DNA of 44,663 nucleotides from JBGSON01 sp041739085 (GTDB taxonomy: Bacteria > Patescibacteriota > Gracilibacteria > CAIRYL01). Of this stretch, positions 16,701-24,955 are shown piece after piece. The stretch lies in NCBI GenBank assembly GCA_041739085.1, contig JBGSON010000021.1, forward strand, positions 1 to 44,663, read 5' to 3'. The translations under genes were made by a program, and so were the position numbers. The notes beneath the pieces are model-generated. The model saw only the letters and a list, made by a program, of their open reading frames with translations, ran no database searches and was not told where the DNA came from. The first letter of the stretch is position 1, and each line of letters begins with the position of its first letter.

Positions 16701-18757
16701 TCGATCCGGGAAGACTCATGTCTATTGATATTGAATCAGAATGCGACAGCTATGACGCGCCGGGAGATACGAGCCTCTTTAAGAAGGTCGGCGAATTCTG
16801 CACGCTCCATGCTATTGGGACATTTGAAGATTCCACGGAACATGATATTTCAAACATCGTGAGCTGGCTCGGTGTTGAGAATGTGAACCCTGCCGGGACA
16901 GAAGCAGCACCTCCGGATCCGAAGAACGCGATCCTCGAGATCACCAAGCGCGGGATCGCCACGATCACCGCACTCCTCGAATATACGATCTACGGGACTC
17001 CCACGCCTGATCTCACTGTTCCTCCTGGCGGCAGCATGGCTGACGCGATGAAGATCCTCTATAACATCCGCGGAGACGGTGTTTCATCGGCGGAGACCGA
17101 TGATCCCATCCGGATCCGCGCAGTCGATCCCGAGAGGCTTGTTTCCATGACCCTCTCTTCAGACTGCGATGATTCAGTATATCCGACTCCGAAGATCATC
17201 GGAGACTACTGCACCTTTACCATCACCGGAACATTTGAAGACGGACATGAGGCTGATATTACATCGAGCACTGATCTCGTCTGGCACGGTTATGAATCAC
17301 TCGGAGCTGTTCCGGTGAACGGAACATTCCTCATTTCGAAGACCAATCCGAGCGCGAATGAAACCGTGGCAAACATATTCGTCACGAGAGCGATGAGTCT
17401 CGGCTCCGCGGGCGGAACAGGAGGAGGAGCGGGAAGCGGTGAAGGCGATGTCTCTTCGAACACTCTCCGGATCACGGCAACGAATCCGGGAAGACTCACC
17501 TCCATCACGATCTCGTCTCCCTGCAATGAAAGCGTGACACCGGCTGTATTCATCGGCGATGTCTGTGCACTCACCGCAACCGGGATATTTGCCGACGGAA
17601 GACTGTTCGATATTTCAAGACAGGTCACCTGGAACGGAATAGGTGCGGTCACGGATTCCTATACAGCACCGAGCGGTACGACTCCGGGAGACCGGGAGAT
17701 CGTCATAGAAAAAGAAGGACGGGCAACGATCACCGCGACAAGACTTGCCGAGACCGGAGATCTCTCCGGCGGAGAAATTGTCTCCTATCCCCCGCCGATC
17801 ATCATCAATGCCGTCGATCCGGATCGCGTCATTTCTCTCTCCATCGATTCGGTCTGCAATAACAATATGCCCCCGAATCCGACCCAGAGAAAGAATCCGC
17901 CGGTCCATGTGACGATTGGAGACCTGTGCCAGCTCCGCGCCACCGCGACCTTCGCGGACGACAGGACTGCGGATGTGACGAATTCAGAAAATCTCGAATG
18001 GGACGGCTATCAGGAGATTGGAGAAATTGACTCATCGAACAACGATCTCCTGACGATTACTGCCCGGCGTGACATTCCGGAAACAGCAGCGACCATCACC
18101 GCCGTGTACCGGCAGTCCAAAACAAATCCGGAATGGGATGATATCGTCTCCGATCCTCCCCCGATCCTCATCATCGTCGTGGAAAAAGCGCCGATGATCA
18201 ACGAGATCTATACGATCGGGAACGCGGGGATCGCGATGGGCACGACGGAAACACTCTACGTCGACCTCTGGAGCGAGGAAGGGATCGAATCGTTCGACAA
18301 TCTCAGGGCATGGCTCGTCGAAGGCTGGTATGAGAATCCGGAAGATATTCCCGATACCGCCCAGAGATTTCAGATCGTCCAGAACGTCCCGCTTCCCCCG
18401 GCTACAGGATCGGCTACTGCGGGCGAAGGGATTTCCATCCTCCTCGAACTCCCGATCTTTGTCCCCGTCTTCGCTGATTTTGACAAGGGGCCGGCGACAT
18501 GGCTCGTCGAGATCCGGACGGATTCGAACACGCTGGTCTCCGGAGTCGACTACGCTTTTCACGGAACACCTCCGAACGGAGATGCCGACCGGAACGGAAG
18601 GCTCGACCTCACGGATATCATCCTCATGCTGAAAGCAGTGAACGGAGAAATCACATTCACGAGTGAGCAACTGGCAAAAACCGATTTTAACTGGAATTTC
18701 AGGACTGATCTCATTGATGTCATAAACGCCCTCCGGACTCTCTTCGCTGGAAACTAA
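13718..18757 (+). CDS. Giant exported Cys-rich/Ig-like protein with C-terminal dockerin-like repeat
   Basis: 1679 aa. A basic start and a hydrophobic segment at about 12-29 form a signal or anchor. Three related Cys modules follow (about 44-93, 98-155, 160-217), each with a CG... LC..G ... W.WTC pattern. Next come a Cys-rich stretch (220-310), a cohesin-like beta domain (about 318-430: VLKPNKAIIQIGEKVTISA...), and a second Cys-rich stretch (567-746). Five or so BIG2-like repeats start near 856, 998, 1138, 1257 and 1368. Each has a conserved Cys pair (xxxC...GxxC) and the core GTFEDGxxxDIT. The last 60 residues are dockerin-like with two Ca-type loops (DADRNGRLDLTD and DFNWNFRTDLID). Probably a surface scaffold. 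24 bp separate it from the next gene. Confidence 0.85.
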   Translation: MKKLLYSWKKFSIAGGFLLGVGLMLLYVAQNTSLFKAAITEDAVCGPADGQGYTQEPPAVDLCDVGASSNVTYSSSSWSWTCQAGTTVSCEAYTMSPAINGQCGSAHDHTYSTNLSGDSPNLCSVGTVDDFIVTTSGWEWTCAGIDGGDNPACWAFTDDPAACGSAEDTPSLTKPNADLCNVGAPSAVEPIPNQGYWGWTCQGHGAMFNWDYCSAPFADASLCADCASTTCDPTEIGTMCDQACYENDDGFKTCAFTNNGCYATAACELACVNNSDCSPICVGDNLCTQVCSGSNECQASSNCEYSEVCAGSDETGLTIVLKPNKAIIQIGEKVTISAIAKNLPTSGGDFVIMKESYDANLLSVDQAKFPSGCTHEVIADIGVIHCQWAPRSGVSELIFSIEATGLQYGTAKSTAEITHLSDSDTDDKTVQIAVGAIPNNMQTVGTGFGNETIHSSGVTGAFSFKLGVAGAGGSDDAECLEFNPSKTSYTTAETPSFIYTTNSATDHVILQGTNAPTASLPKDGTVNLTGPLTTIGNYNYNLLPYNAANVAGTSCTKTIPVTAPTTCTYPSPAGCPTFMCKGKESCPPACVDSACQASSSGCSYVKNQCGAQCATNADCGSECVGTLMCDFACNSGVCEATSSCQADESCGSECESDSDCTGTQCFGGQVCNLKCNDATGQCVVNEAACNSIGGQCGTECAAQADCPIYSCNTQTKQKCDYDCMDNTCTVSTRCFFEIGICGYYPGLTLSPPIQNVLTGQIPSPIRITGGLCPYSVEIFKEYDGAGNESPGATGLAPTLAWEPGADCDGDESTRDLTMITFLTPATGEGSIILRVTDSQLPDPAEAFTTIVVDVMPNLAMIDGFYVKSLCDHRMKTEGDPVIVGEICTLIAYVVYDNDDNGTIDQERDVSRWVYWEGFEEVGVFVDGDTLGRPNGKSDLFVIPRALSADPVTDAEITALLLLAGDIDDPDPVTIRGYTTNIPDGVSGDPIEFDIVDPGRLMSIDIESECDSYDAPGDTSLFKKVGEFCTLHAIGTFEDSTEHDISNIVSWLGVENVNPAGTEAAPPDPKNAILEITKRGIATITALLEYTIYGTPTPDLTVPPGGSMADAMKILYNIRGDGVSSAETDDPIRIRAVDPERLVSMTLSSDCDDSVYPTPKIIGDYCTFTITGTFEDGHEADITSSTDLVWHGYESLGAVPVNGTFLISKTNPSANETVANIFVTRAMSLGSAGGTGGGAGSGEGDVSSNTLRITATNPGRLTSITISSPCNESVTPAVFIGDVCALTATGIFADGRLFDISRQVTWNGIGAVTDSYTAPSGTTPGDREIVIEKEGRATITATRLAETGDLSGGEIVSYPPPIIINAVDPDRVISLSIDSVCNNNMPPNPTQRKNPPVHVTIGDLCQLRATATFADDRTADVTNSENLEWDGYQEIGEIDSSNNDLLTITARRDIPETAATITAVYRQSKTNPEWDDIVSDPPPILIIVVEKAPMINEIYTIGNAGIAMGTTETLYVDLWSEEGIESFDNLRAWLVEGWYENPEDIPDTAQRFQIVQNVPLPPATGSATAGEGISILLELPIFVPVFADFDKGPATWLVEIRTDSNTLVSGVDYAFHGTPPNGDADRNGRLDLTDIILMLKAVNGEITFTSEQLAKTDFNWNFRTDLIDVINALRTLFAGN

Positions 18758-18781
18758 ACCCATATTGTCATCTCCTCTACT

Positions 18782-21700
18782 ATGAAAAGGAAACACATAC
18801 TCATCGGAATTCTCGGCTTCATCCTCCTCGCCGCAGGAATGGTCGGAGTCATTCGTCCCGAATGGTTCAAAGCGGACATCTTTGAAGGAGGCGGCGAACC
18901 GGTCGCATCGATACCGGACGATGTCTTCATCCCGAATGATTATCTCGCCGCACCCGGACAGAGCGGAGAGATTCTCATTAAAAGCGCATCAGAATGGGAC
19001 GATGTCCTCGGATTTACGATCTCCCTCTCCTGGAATCCACAGGATATGACGTACCTCCATCTCTCCACAGACGGGACGAAGCTCGAAAACGAGAACTTCT
19101 TCATCTACAAAACTTTTGACAATGCGGAGGGGACCCTCAACATCTCCGCAGTGAAGGCAAATAGCGGCATTACGATCGGCGAGAATGATCCCCTTTTCCG
19201 GATCGGATTTACCATCTCGGAGAATACCGAAGAGGGTGACACGATCCCCCTCGCGTTCGCCATATCAGATCCTGCGAATCCTCTTCAGACCATCGCCCAC
19301 GGTTCGGGATCCTCCATTACCACGGAAATACTGGAAACGCGGAACGGCATAATCACCGTTTCCGAAGGAGCCGCGACGATACCTGACGATGGCGGCGATG
19401 AGGAGCCGGGAGGAGAGAATAAACTCTTCCTGACCGCACCGGAAGATCTCGAATCGGTCGTCGGTCTCCAGTACTCAGTCGAGTGGAATGCGAGTGAAGC
19501 AACCTTCATCGATGCATCCCTTGAAAACACTCCTTTCGAAGGAGGGGATTTTTTTCTTCAGAGCTCCCTCATAAGCTCCGGGACAGTCAATGTTTCGATT
19601 GCGAGCGGAGGCTTAGGAGTGGATGTCGTGAACGGTGACCTTCTCTCCTATTTGAATATGGAGTTTGCGGAGAACCTTGTTCCGGGATCGGAAGTCACAT
19701 TCACGTTCCGCGACATCTCATTCGTCCTCCACAACGGCACGGAATATCCGGTCCCCAATCAGACAAAAATAATCACAATCTCGACCGAAGGGACTCTCCG
19801 GCTCATCGATGCGGAATCGACTTCATCCACTTCGCTCACGCTCGGTTTTTCCGATTATATCGCGACCGCGTCTCTCGGAGACATCATCATCACCCCGAAT
19901 ATCAAAAATTCAGGCACAACGGTCACCATATCCGACACATCGATTCTTCTGGAAAACCTCACCGCGCAAAATCCTGATACGGTCTACCGCGTCGATATCG
20001 GGAATGGACTTACGGGGAATTCCGAAGGAATGATCGATCCGGATTATAAGACCGGATATTTCCAGGGATATGTGGGGACGTCCGCTCTCAGCACATTTGG
20101 TCTCCTCACAGCAACGGCAAAAGACGATACTCATATCGAACTCCAGTTCTCAAATCCGGTGAATCCGGCAAGTGTTCTTGTCCCTGATTTCACCATCCTC
20201 TCGGGAAATCCTGCTGTGAGCGCTGCAGTTGTGGATTCCGGATCGAAAATTATTCTCACGACTTCCACCCAAACGGGATATCCAAATGACATGCTCGTCC
20301 ATGTTTCGCGGGATCATCTCGTGGATGTCCATGGAAATGAACTCGCACAAAATGTCGCTCCCGCCACCCCGTTCGGTGCCGGCGATCCGGAAGCTCCGGC
20401 TCTCCTTTCGGCGAAAGTCCTTGGGGAATCCCTCGTGATCACGTTTGACCATCCCATTAACGCGTCATCAGTAAACGTCCCGGGGGACATTCTCGTTACT
20501 CCCACTGGAGATTCTCTCGGTTCGCTCTCCGGAACCGTGGGTGATACGGTTGAATTCTCGTCTGATTTTAAAACGGTCACCATCTCTCCGGTACTGACGG
20601 AAGCGAATACGCTCTATGCCGTCGAAATCGCGCCATCAAGCATTTCCGCACAGGATACGGGAAAGCAAAACACAAGGTTCAAAAGAACTGCCATGGCCAT
20701 GGGAGAAGGGACGATCGTCGAACCGTGGACTTTTTCCCTGAAGTCTGCGCAGTCTGTGGCGGTAGATACCATCCAGCTCACTTTTTCAGAGAGCATCGCG
20801 ACGCCGGAACCTTTCAACCCGCTCAATATAGAGATTCATTACACCGATAACGGGGTCAATAAAAAACTCACGGTCTCAAAGATCACGAAGAGCGGAACCA
20901 GCCTCACCCTGACCACAAACTCCCAGTCCGCGGGGACGGAATACTTCGTCGTCGCGAAGAGGGATAAATGGAAAAACGGGAGAGGCCAGACGCTCACTTC
21001 ATCGAATTCCGCTTCGTTTTTCGGATTCGCTCCTGATGAGATCTCGATATACACGATCACACCGAGTTCGATCGTAAATGAGGAGAATACGGAGATCACG
21101 ATCACCGGAAAGAATTTCCCGTCCGGAAGTCTCTTGTCTGTCGGAGGGGAACCGGTGACGATCTCTTCGCTCACCGCAACGACGATCAAAGCGACGATCC
21201 CTGCCGGATTTCAGACCGGGATCCACGCGGTGAAACTCACGACTCCTGCTCAGGACATCATCACGTCAACAGTGGAAATCGATGTCCATGAACCCGCGCT
21301 CATTTTTGAAGTCCTCTCTGATGAAAGTTATGCGAGCCCGGAAAGAGTCCAGGTCGGCGAATCGACCGTCCTCTGGGTCAGGATCGCAGATCCGAGAGGA
21401 GTGAATGATATTGAAAAAGTCACCGCCGATCTCCGGGTCATCGCCGGCGCTCCGGACTCACGGTTTGCATCGACGAATGATAATATTTCGGAATATAAGA
21501 GATGGTATTCGCTGAACGTTACCATCCCCGCAACAGTCCAGGTATCGGAGACGACTCCGTATGAGATCCCCGTTATTGCGGAAAACAAAAGCGGAGAAAG
21601 CACACATGGAACAGTATCTGTTTTTGTCGTGAGAGAAAGCACTGCGAGCAATGCTCCGGAGATCCTGAGCGCGAACTGCAACAGGCCGAGCGTGTCTCCG

Positions 21701-24262
21701 GGATCCACGACCCCATTCCGCTTCACTGCAGAGATCAAAGATATAGACGGAGCAGATGATATCGCGCAGGTCGTCCTTGACCTTACGCAATTGGGTCTCG
21801 GACCGACCGTGCTGACTCCCCTTTCCGGTACAACAAGTAACGTAAATCCGACCACGCCATGTTCTGCTTCCGATTATGTCATCGGCGAGTGGACTGCATG
21901 CGCGAGCGGGACACAGACGAGGAGCGTTACACTCAAGACCGGAGTCAGTTGCAGAGAAGATGCGGCGACAAAACCAACGACCTCCCAGACCTGTACCGCC
22001 GGATCATCTTCGAGCGGTTCTTCCTCGAGCAGCTCGGGGACCGGCTCTTCATCTTCGTCAGGGAGTTCAGGAACTGGTTCTTCATCCTCATCAGGGAGTT
22101 CCGGAACCGGCTCTTCATCTTCGTCAGGGAGCAGCGGAGGAACAACCATGAATGATGATTCATTCTTCGATCTCCTCTTCCCGAAAGCCTACGCCGAGAC
22201 TTCGGTCGGAGTCACCCGCTGGTATCAGAGTGAAGAATTCACCCTCCCGGCACAGGTCGCTCCGGGAACATACAACCTCCCCCTCACCGTTGTTGACATG
22301 CAAGGAAAGGAAGCGCGGGGGACGATCACTCTCTCAGTCTTTAGGAATACCGGAGGTGTTCCGACTATTGATAAAGAAGATGTTACCATCACTCCAAGCA
22401 AGAGCATGGTGAAAGACGGAAAAACGGTCTACACCATTACCGTGAAGGTCCAGGATCCGAACGGAGCGAGCGACATCACGAATGTCGTGGCGGACCTCTC
22501 TCCCATCAAGCTCCCTCCGATGAACATGGTACGGGGAGTCTCGATCGGAGACAGCGCGTACTATTCCATCGATAACATCATCGTCCCGAACACTGCTCCT
22601 CTCGGATATACGACCTTTGATATCATCGCGAGCGACACGGAAGGAAACACGGGGGATATCAGGGTAAAGATAGAGATCGTCGATCCGGACAATGCCCCTG
22701 ACGAGAATCCGCCGGTGATCATTTCCGACCGCGGCTACATGACTCCGAAAGCGATCACAAATGACGGAGAGACGCGCTTCACACTCTATATCTTCGTAGA
22801 AGACGAAGAAGGGTACGACAATATTTCCTATGTGACTCTGGAACTCGAGAATATCGCCCAGTTCAGAGGAGTGACCTCAAACGCTTACAATCCTTATGAA
22901 GAAGCGGATGGGGCCGGATCCGGAACAGGCGATGGTGATGGAGACAGCGATGGAGACGGCGACAGTGACGGAGACGGCGACAGTGACGGAGACGGTGACA
23001 GTGATGGAGACGGAGATGCTGATGTAGTTTCTTTCCACATCTTCCCCGCCGCATACGGAGCGAATGAGATCTCCGGCGAAGCAAACTGCGTGACGACCGA
23101 CACGATCGTCTGCATGTTCCCCTCGGTGAGCGAAGGGAGAAAAGGACGATGGTTCTATGCCCCCGATCTCGTCATCCCCTGGACGACTCCGATCCCCGAT
23201 AATGAGGAGCCGTATCTCCTGAAAGTCATCGCGACCGATGTCACCGGGAGAAAAGGCGAGGGGCTTGCGAGGGTCTATGTAAGCAACGGAAATTTCCCGG
23301 ATCAGAGGGAACCTTCTCCTTTCATCAATCAGGCGCTCGCCACCAGTGAAAATACTCTCGAAGCGATCTTCTCCTCTCCGATCGATCCCGCCCGCATCAC
23401 GAGCGGCGCATTCTCGATCGTGAGCAGGGATAATATCTCCCAGGCACTCCCCATCCGGGGAAAAGAAGTAAGGAGCGACGGACTCCTCGTGACGCTCGAA
23501 ACGAATACCATGATCCCGGGACATGCCTACACGCTCATCGTCGACCCTGAAAAGCTCGGTCTCAAGACAACAAAATTCTCATCTGACCGCGTTGACTTCT
23601 CCGGATTTGACCCGGAAGAAGCGGAAAATGCGAGGATGCCGAGCGCGCTCAATGCGAAATCCCTCGGTACGAAACTCGTCCAGATCACCTTTGATCAGGA
23701 CATGCTTTTCTCAGCCCTCGATCCCACGGGAAAGAACTGGTTCCGCGTGTATGTGAGAGATGATGACCTCAATCCGCTCGATATCACCTATGCGACATTC
23801 GGCGAAAATGCGAAGACAGTCCTCATCTCGACCGGACTTCAGCAGAGCGGAGTGGAGTATACGATAGAGGTGAGGAACATCAAGAGCCGGTACGGACTGG
23901 AAAGAATGGATAAGAAATATCTCCATTTCACGGGATATGCGGGAGATCCGGAAGTCTATCGGAATATCTGGAACCGGGCCGATTTCAACAGCGACGGCAA
24001 AGTAGATTTCATGGATTTCACGGCATTCTGCTCAGTGTATGGGACCACGGAAACCAATACCCCGGGAGACCTTACGGGAGACGGCCTTGTGGACTTCAAT
24101 GACTTCAGCGCGTTTGCCGCCCTCTACGGAACAATCCCTCCTCCCCCGGAGGATGAATCCGCTGATGAAAGCGATGAAACGCTTGATGAATCAGATACAG
24201 GAGGAACGGATGAAACACTCGACGAAGAAACAGGAACGGAAGAGTTTTCTCAGTCCACGTAA
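18782..24262 (+). CDS. Giant exported cohesin/SbsA-Ig/TIG/TSP1 protein with C-terminal dockerin
   Basis: 1826 aa. N-terminal membrane segment (about 6-26), then cohesin-like domains at about 45-190 (PGQSGEILIKSASEWDDVLG) and 215-335. SbsA-type Ig-like repeats (TLRLIDAEST..., LTATAKDDTHIELQFSNPV, LLSAKVLGESLVITFDHPI, ...DTIQLTFSESI) fill 336-750. An IPT/TIG domain (SIYTITPSSIVNEENTEITI) is at about 753-835. A TSP1-like module (GEWTACASGTQTRSV) at 1026-1068 precedes a Ser/Gly linker and more Ig-like domains. An Asp/Gly repeat is at 1381-1416, with two further SbsA-like domains after it. A clear type I dockerin follows (DFNSDGKVDFMDF and DLTGDGLVDFNDF, about 1730-1787), then an acidic tail. No enzyme domain is seen. 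Likely a scaffold or adhesin. Confidence 0.87.
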   Translation: MKRKHILIGILGFILLAAGMVGVIRPEWFKADIFEGGGEPVASIPDDVFIPNDYLAAPGQSGEILIKSASEWDDVLGFTISLSWNPQDMTYLHLSTDGTKLENENFFIYKTFDNAEGTLNISAVKANSGITIGENDPLFRIGFTISENTEEGDTIPLAFAISDPANPLQTIAHGSGSSITTEILETRNGIITVSEGAATIPDDGGDEEPGGENKLFLTAPEDLESVVGLQYSVEWNASEATFIDASLENTPFEGGDFFLQSSLISSGTVNVSIASGGLGVDVVNGDLLSYLNMEFAENLVPGSEVTFTFRDISFVLHNGTEYPVPNQTKIITISTEGTLRLIDAESTSSTSLTLGFSDYIATASLGDIIITPNIKNSGTTVTISDTSILLENLTAQNPDTVYRVDIGNGLTGNSEGMIDPDYKTGYFQGYVGTSALSTFGLLTATAKDDTHIELQFSNPVNPASVLVPDFTILSGNPAVSAAVVDSGSKIILTTSTQTGYPNDMLVHVSRDHLVDVHGNELAQNVAPATPFGAGDPEAPALLSAKVLGESLVITFDHPINASSVNVPGDILVTPTGDSLGSLSGTVGDTVEFSSDFKTVTISPVLTEANTLYAVEIAPSSISAQDTGKQNTRFKRTAMAMGEGTIVEPWTFSLKSAQSVAVDTIQLTFSESIATPEPFNPLNIEIHYTDNGVNKKLTVSKITKSGTSLTLTTNSQSAGTEYFVVAKRDKWKNGRGQTLTSSNSASFFGFAPDEISIYTITPSSIVNEENTEITITGKNFPSGSLLSVGGEPVTISSLTATTIKATIPAGFQTGIHAVKLTTPAQDIITSTVEIDVHEPALIFEVLSDESYASPERVQVGESTVLWVRIADPRGVNDIEKVTADLRVIAGAPDSRFASTNDNISEYKRWYSLNVTIPATVQVSETTPYEIPVIAENKSGESTHGTVSVFVVRESTASNAPEILSANCNRPSVSPGSTTPFRFTAEIKDIDGADDIAQVVLDLTQLGLGPTVLTPLSGTTSNVNPTTPCSASDYVIGEWTACASGTQTRSVTLKTGVSCREDAATKPTTSQTCTAGSSSSGSSSSSSGTGSSSSSGSSGTGSSSSSGSSGTGSSSSSGSSGGTTMNDDSFFDLLFPKAYAETSVGVTRWYQSEEFTLPAQVAPGTYNLPLTVVDMQGKEARGTITLSVFRNTGGVPTIDKEDVTITPSKSMVKDGKTVYTITVKVQDPNGASDITNVVADLSPIKLPPMNMVRGVSIGDSAYYSIDNIIVPNTAPLGYTTFDIIASDTEGNTGDIRVKIEIVDPDNAPDENPPVIISDRGYMTPKAITNDGETRFTLYIFVEDEEGYDNISYVTLELENIAQFRGVTSNAYNPYEEADGAGSGTGDGDGDSDGDGDSDGDGDSDGDGDSDGDGDADVVSFHIFPAAYGANEISGEANCVTTDTIVCMFPSVSEGRKGRWFYAPDLVIPWTTPIPDNEEPYLLKVIATDVTGRKGEGLARVYVSNGNFPDQREPSPFINQALATSENTLEAIFSSPIDPARITSGAFSIVSRDNISQALPIRGKEVRSDGLLVTLETNTMIPGHAYTLIVDPEKLGLKTTKFSSDRVDFSGFDPEEAENARMPSALNAKSLGTKLVQITFDQDMLFSALDPTGKNWFRVYVRDDDLNPLDITYATFGENAKTVLISTGLQQSGVEYTIEVRNIKSRYGLERMDKKYLHFTGYAGDPEVYRNIWNRADFNSDGKVDFMDFTAFCSVYGTTETNTPGDLTGDGLVDFNDFSAFAALYGTIPPPPEDESADESDETLDESDTGGTDETLDEETGTEEFSQST
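22038..22139 (+). repeat. 33-bp in-frame tandem repeat (Ser/Gly linker)
   Basis: Three copies of an 11-codon unit encoding TGSSSSSGSSG within the 1826-aa protein. Copies differ mostly at third positions. A flexible linker after the TSP1-like module. Confidence 0.9.
22926..23025 (+). repeat. 18-bp in-frame tandem repeat (Asp/Gly)
   Basis: About five copies of a six-codon unit encoding DSDGDG. The Asp spacing resembles thrombospondin type 3 or other Ca-binding linkers. Inserted between two Ig-like domains. Confidence 0.9.
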
Positions 24263-24280
24263 TATTTTTTTCATTTCCCC

Positions 24281-24901
24281 ATGAAACGATTCCTCACCTT
24301 TCTCATGGCGATCCTCATGACCTCGTCAGGATGCGCGATCAATTCCGAGAATCTTCCGAACGAAGAACTCCATGCCGCGCCATCTTCTCGCATCATTAAG
24401 AACAGCTTGCTCGAGAGACTTATCGCGGCAGAACAGAACCTCAATAAGGATGTCTCCCTCACTCTTGACCTCGTTTCTGTAAGCGATGAGGCAGTCGTGG
24501 CGGCAATAAAACTGAAAAATCCATCCCTGCAAAAAATTGAGAGTTTGAGGGCATGGATCAGTTTTCCGGACAGCATCCTCGAAGGGAAGACTATCGAATA
24601 TCCGCCGGATTCTCCTTTCCTTCTCTTCGCACCGGGCGAAGATGAATTCGATCAGGATTCGGGGATTGCGAAAATCGGATTCTCATTCACTCAGGAGTCT
24701 GAACCGAAAGAGGAGATGCTTATCGCGACGCTCACTTTTCTGAGATCTGACGCGGAGAAGATGGCGGCGCTCTCCTTCTTTGACGCTCGGGAAGGCGGAC
24801 ACACGGAAGCGCTTCTCACCCATGAAGGGAGACTCAGAAATGTCATGAATGGAAGCAGCCTGATCCCTCTCATCATCTCCCCTGAGTCGAGTGCGGAATA
24901 A
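24281..24901 (+). CDS. Predicted lipoprotein with cohesin-like domain
   Basis: 206 aa. Signal peptide MKRFLTFLMAILMTSSGC ends at a lipobox-like SSGC (the -3 Ser is not ideal). After a linker, residues ~60-180 show a cohesin-like beta pattern: LDLVSVSDEAVVAAIKLKNP, then ESLRAWISFPDSILEG, then LLFAPGEDEFDQDSGIAKIGFSF. It lies 18 bp after the dockerin-bearing giant gene and is probably cotranscribed. The inference is that it is a membrane-anchored receptor for the dockerins of one or both giant proteins. ATG follows TTTCATTTCCCC with no SD. Confidence 0.75.
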   Translation: MKRFLTFLMAILMTSSGCAINSENLPNEELHAAPSSRIIKNSLLERLIAAEQNLNKDVSLTLDLVSVSDEAVVAAIKLKNPSLQKIESLRAWISFPDSILEGKTIEYPPDSPFLLFAPGEDEFDQDSGIAKIGFSFTQESEPKEEMLIATLTFLRSDAEKMAALSFFDAREGGHTEALLTHEGRLRNVMNGSSLIPLIISPESSAE

Positions 24902-24909
24902 TGGAAGCA

Positions 24910-24937
24910 GGGGCAATTCATGAATTGCCCTCTTTTT
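24910..24937 (+). terminator. Terminator of the surface-protein operon (REP-family palindrome)
   Basis: A perfect 20-bp palindrome GGGCAATTCA/TGAATTGCCC (24911-24930) followed by TCTTTTT. Its arms share GGGGCAAYTC with the RAYT-flanking hairpins. The T-run is on the plus-strand side only. Confidence 0.8.
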
Positions 24938-24955
24938 GCATTTTTCAGGTTTCCT

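Noticed and set aside
22038..22139. Regular short repeats that could suggest a CRISPR array
   Set aside because: They are in-frame 33-bp codon repeats for a Ser/Gly linker with no unique spacers. The 18-bp repeats at 22926-23025 are likewise coding.
22877..23524. Minus-strand frames inside the giant genes, some over 200 codons
   Set aside because: They arise from codon bias opposite the Asp/Gly repeat and Ig-like coding; low-complexity products, no starts or RBS.
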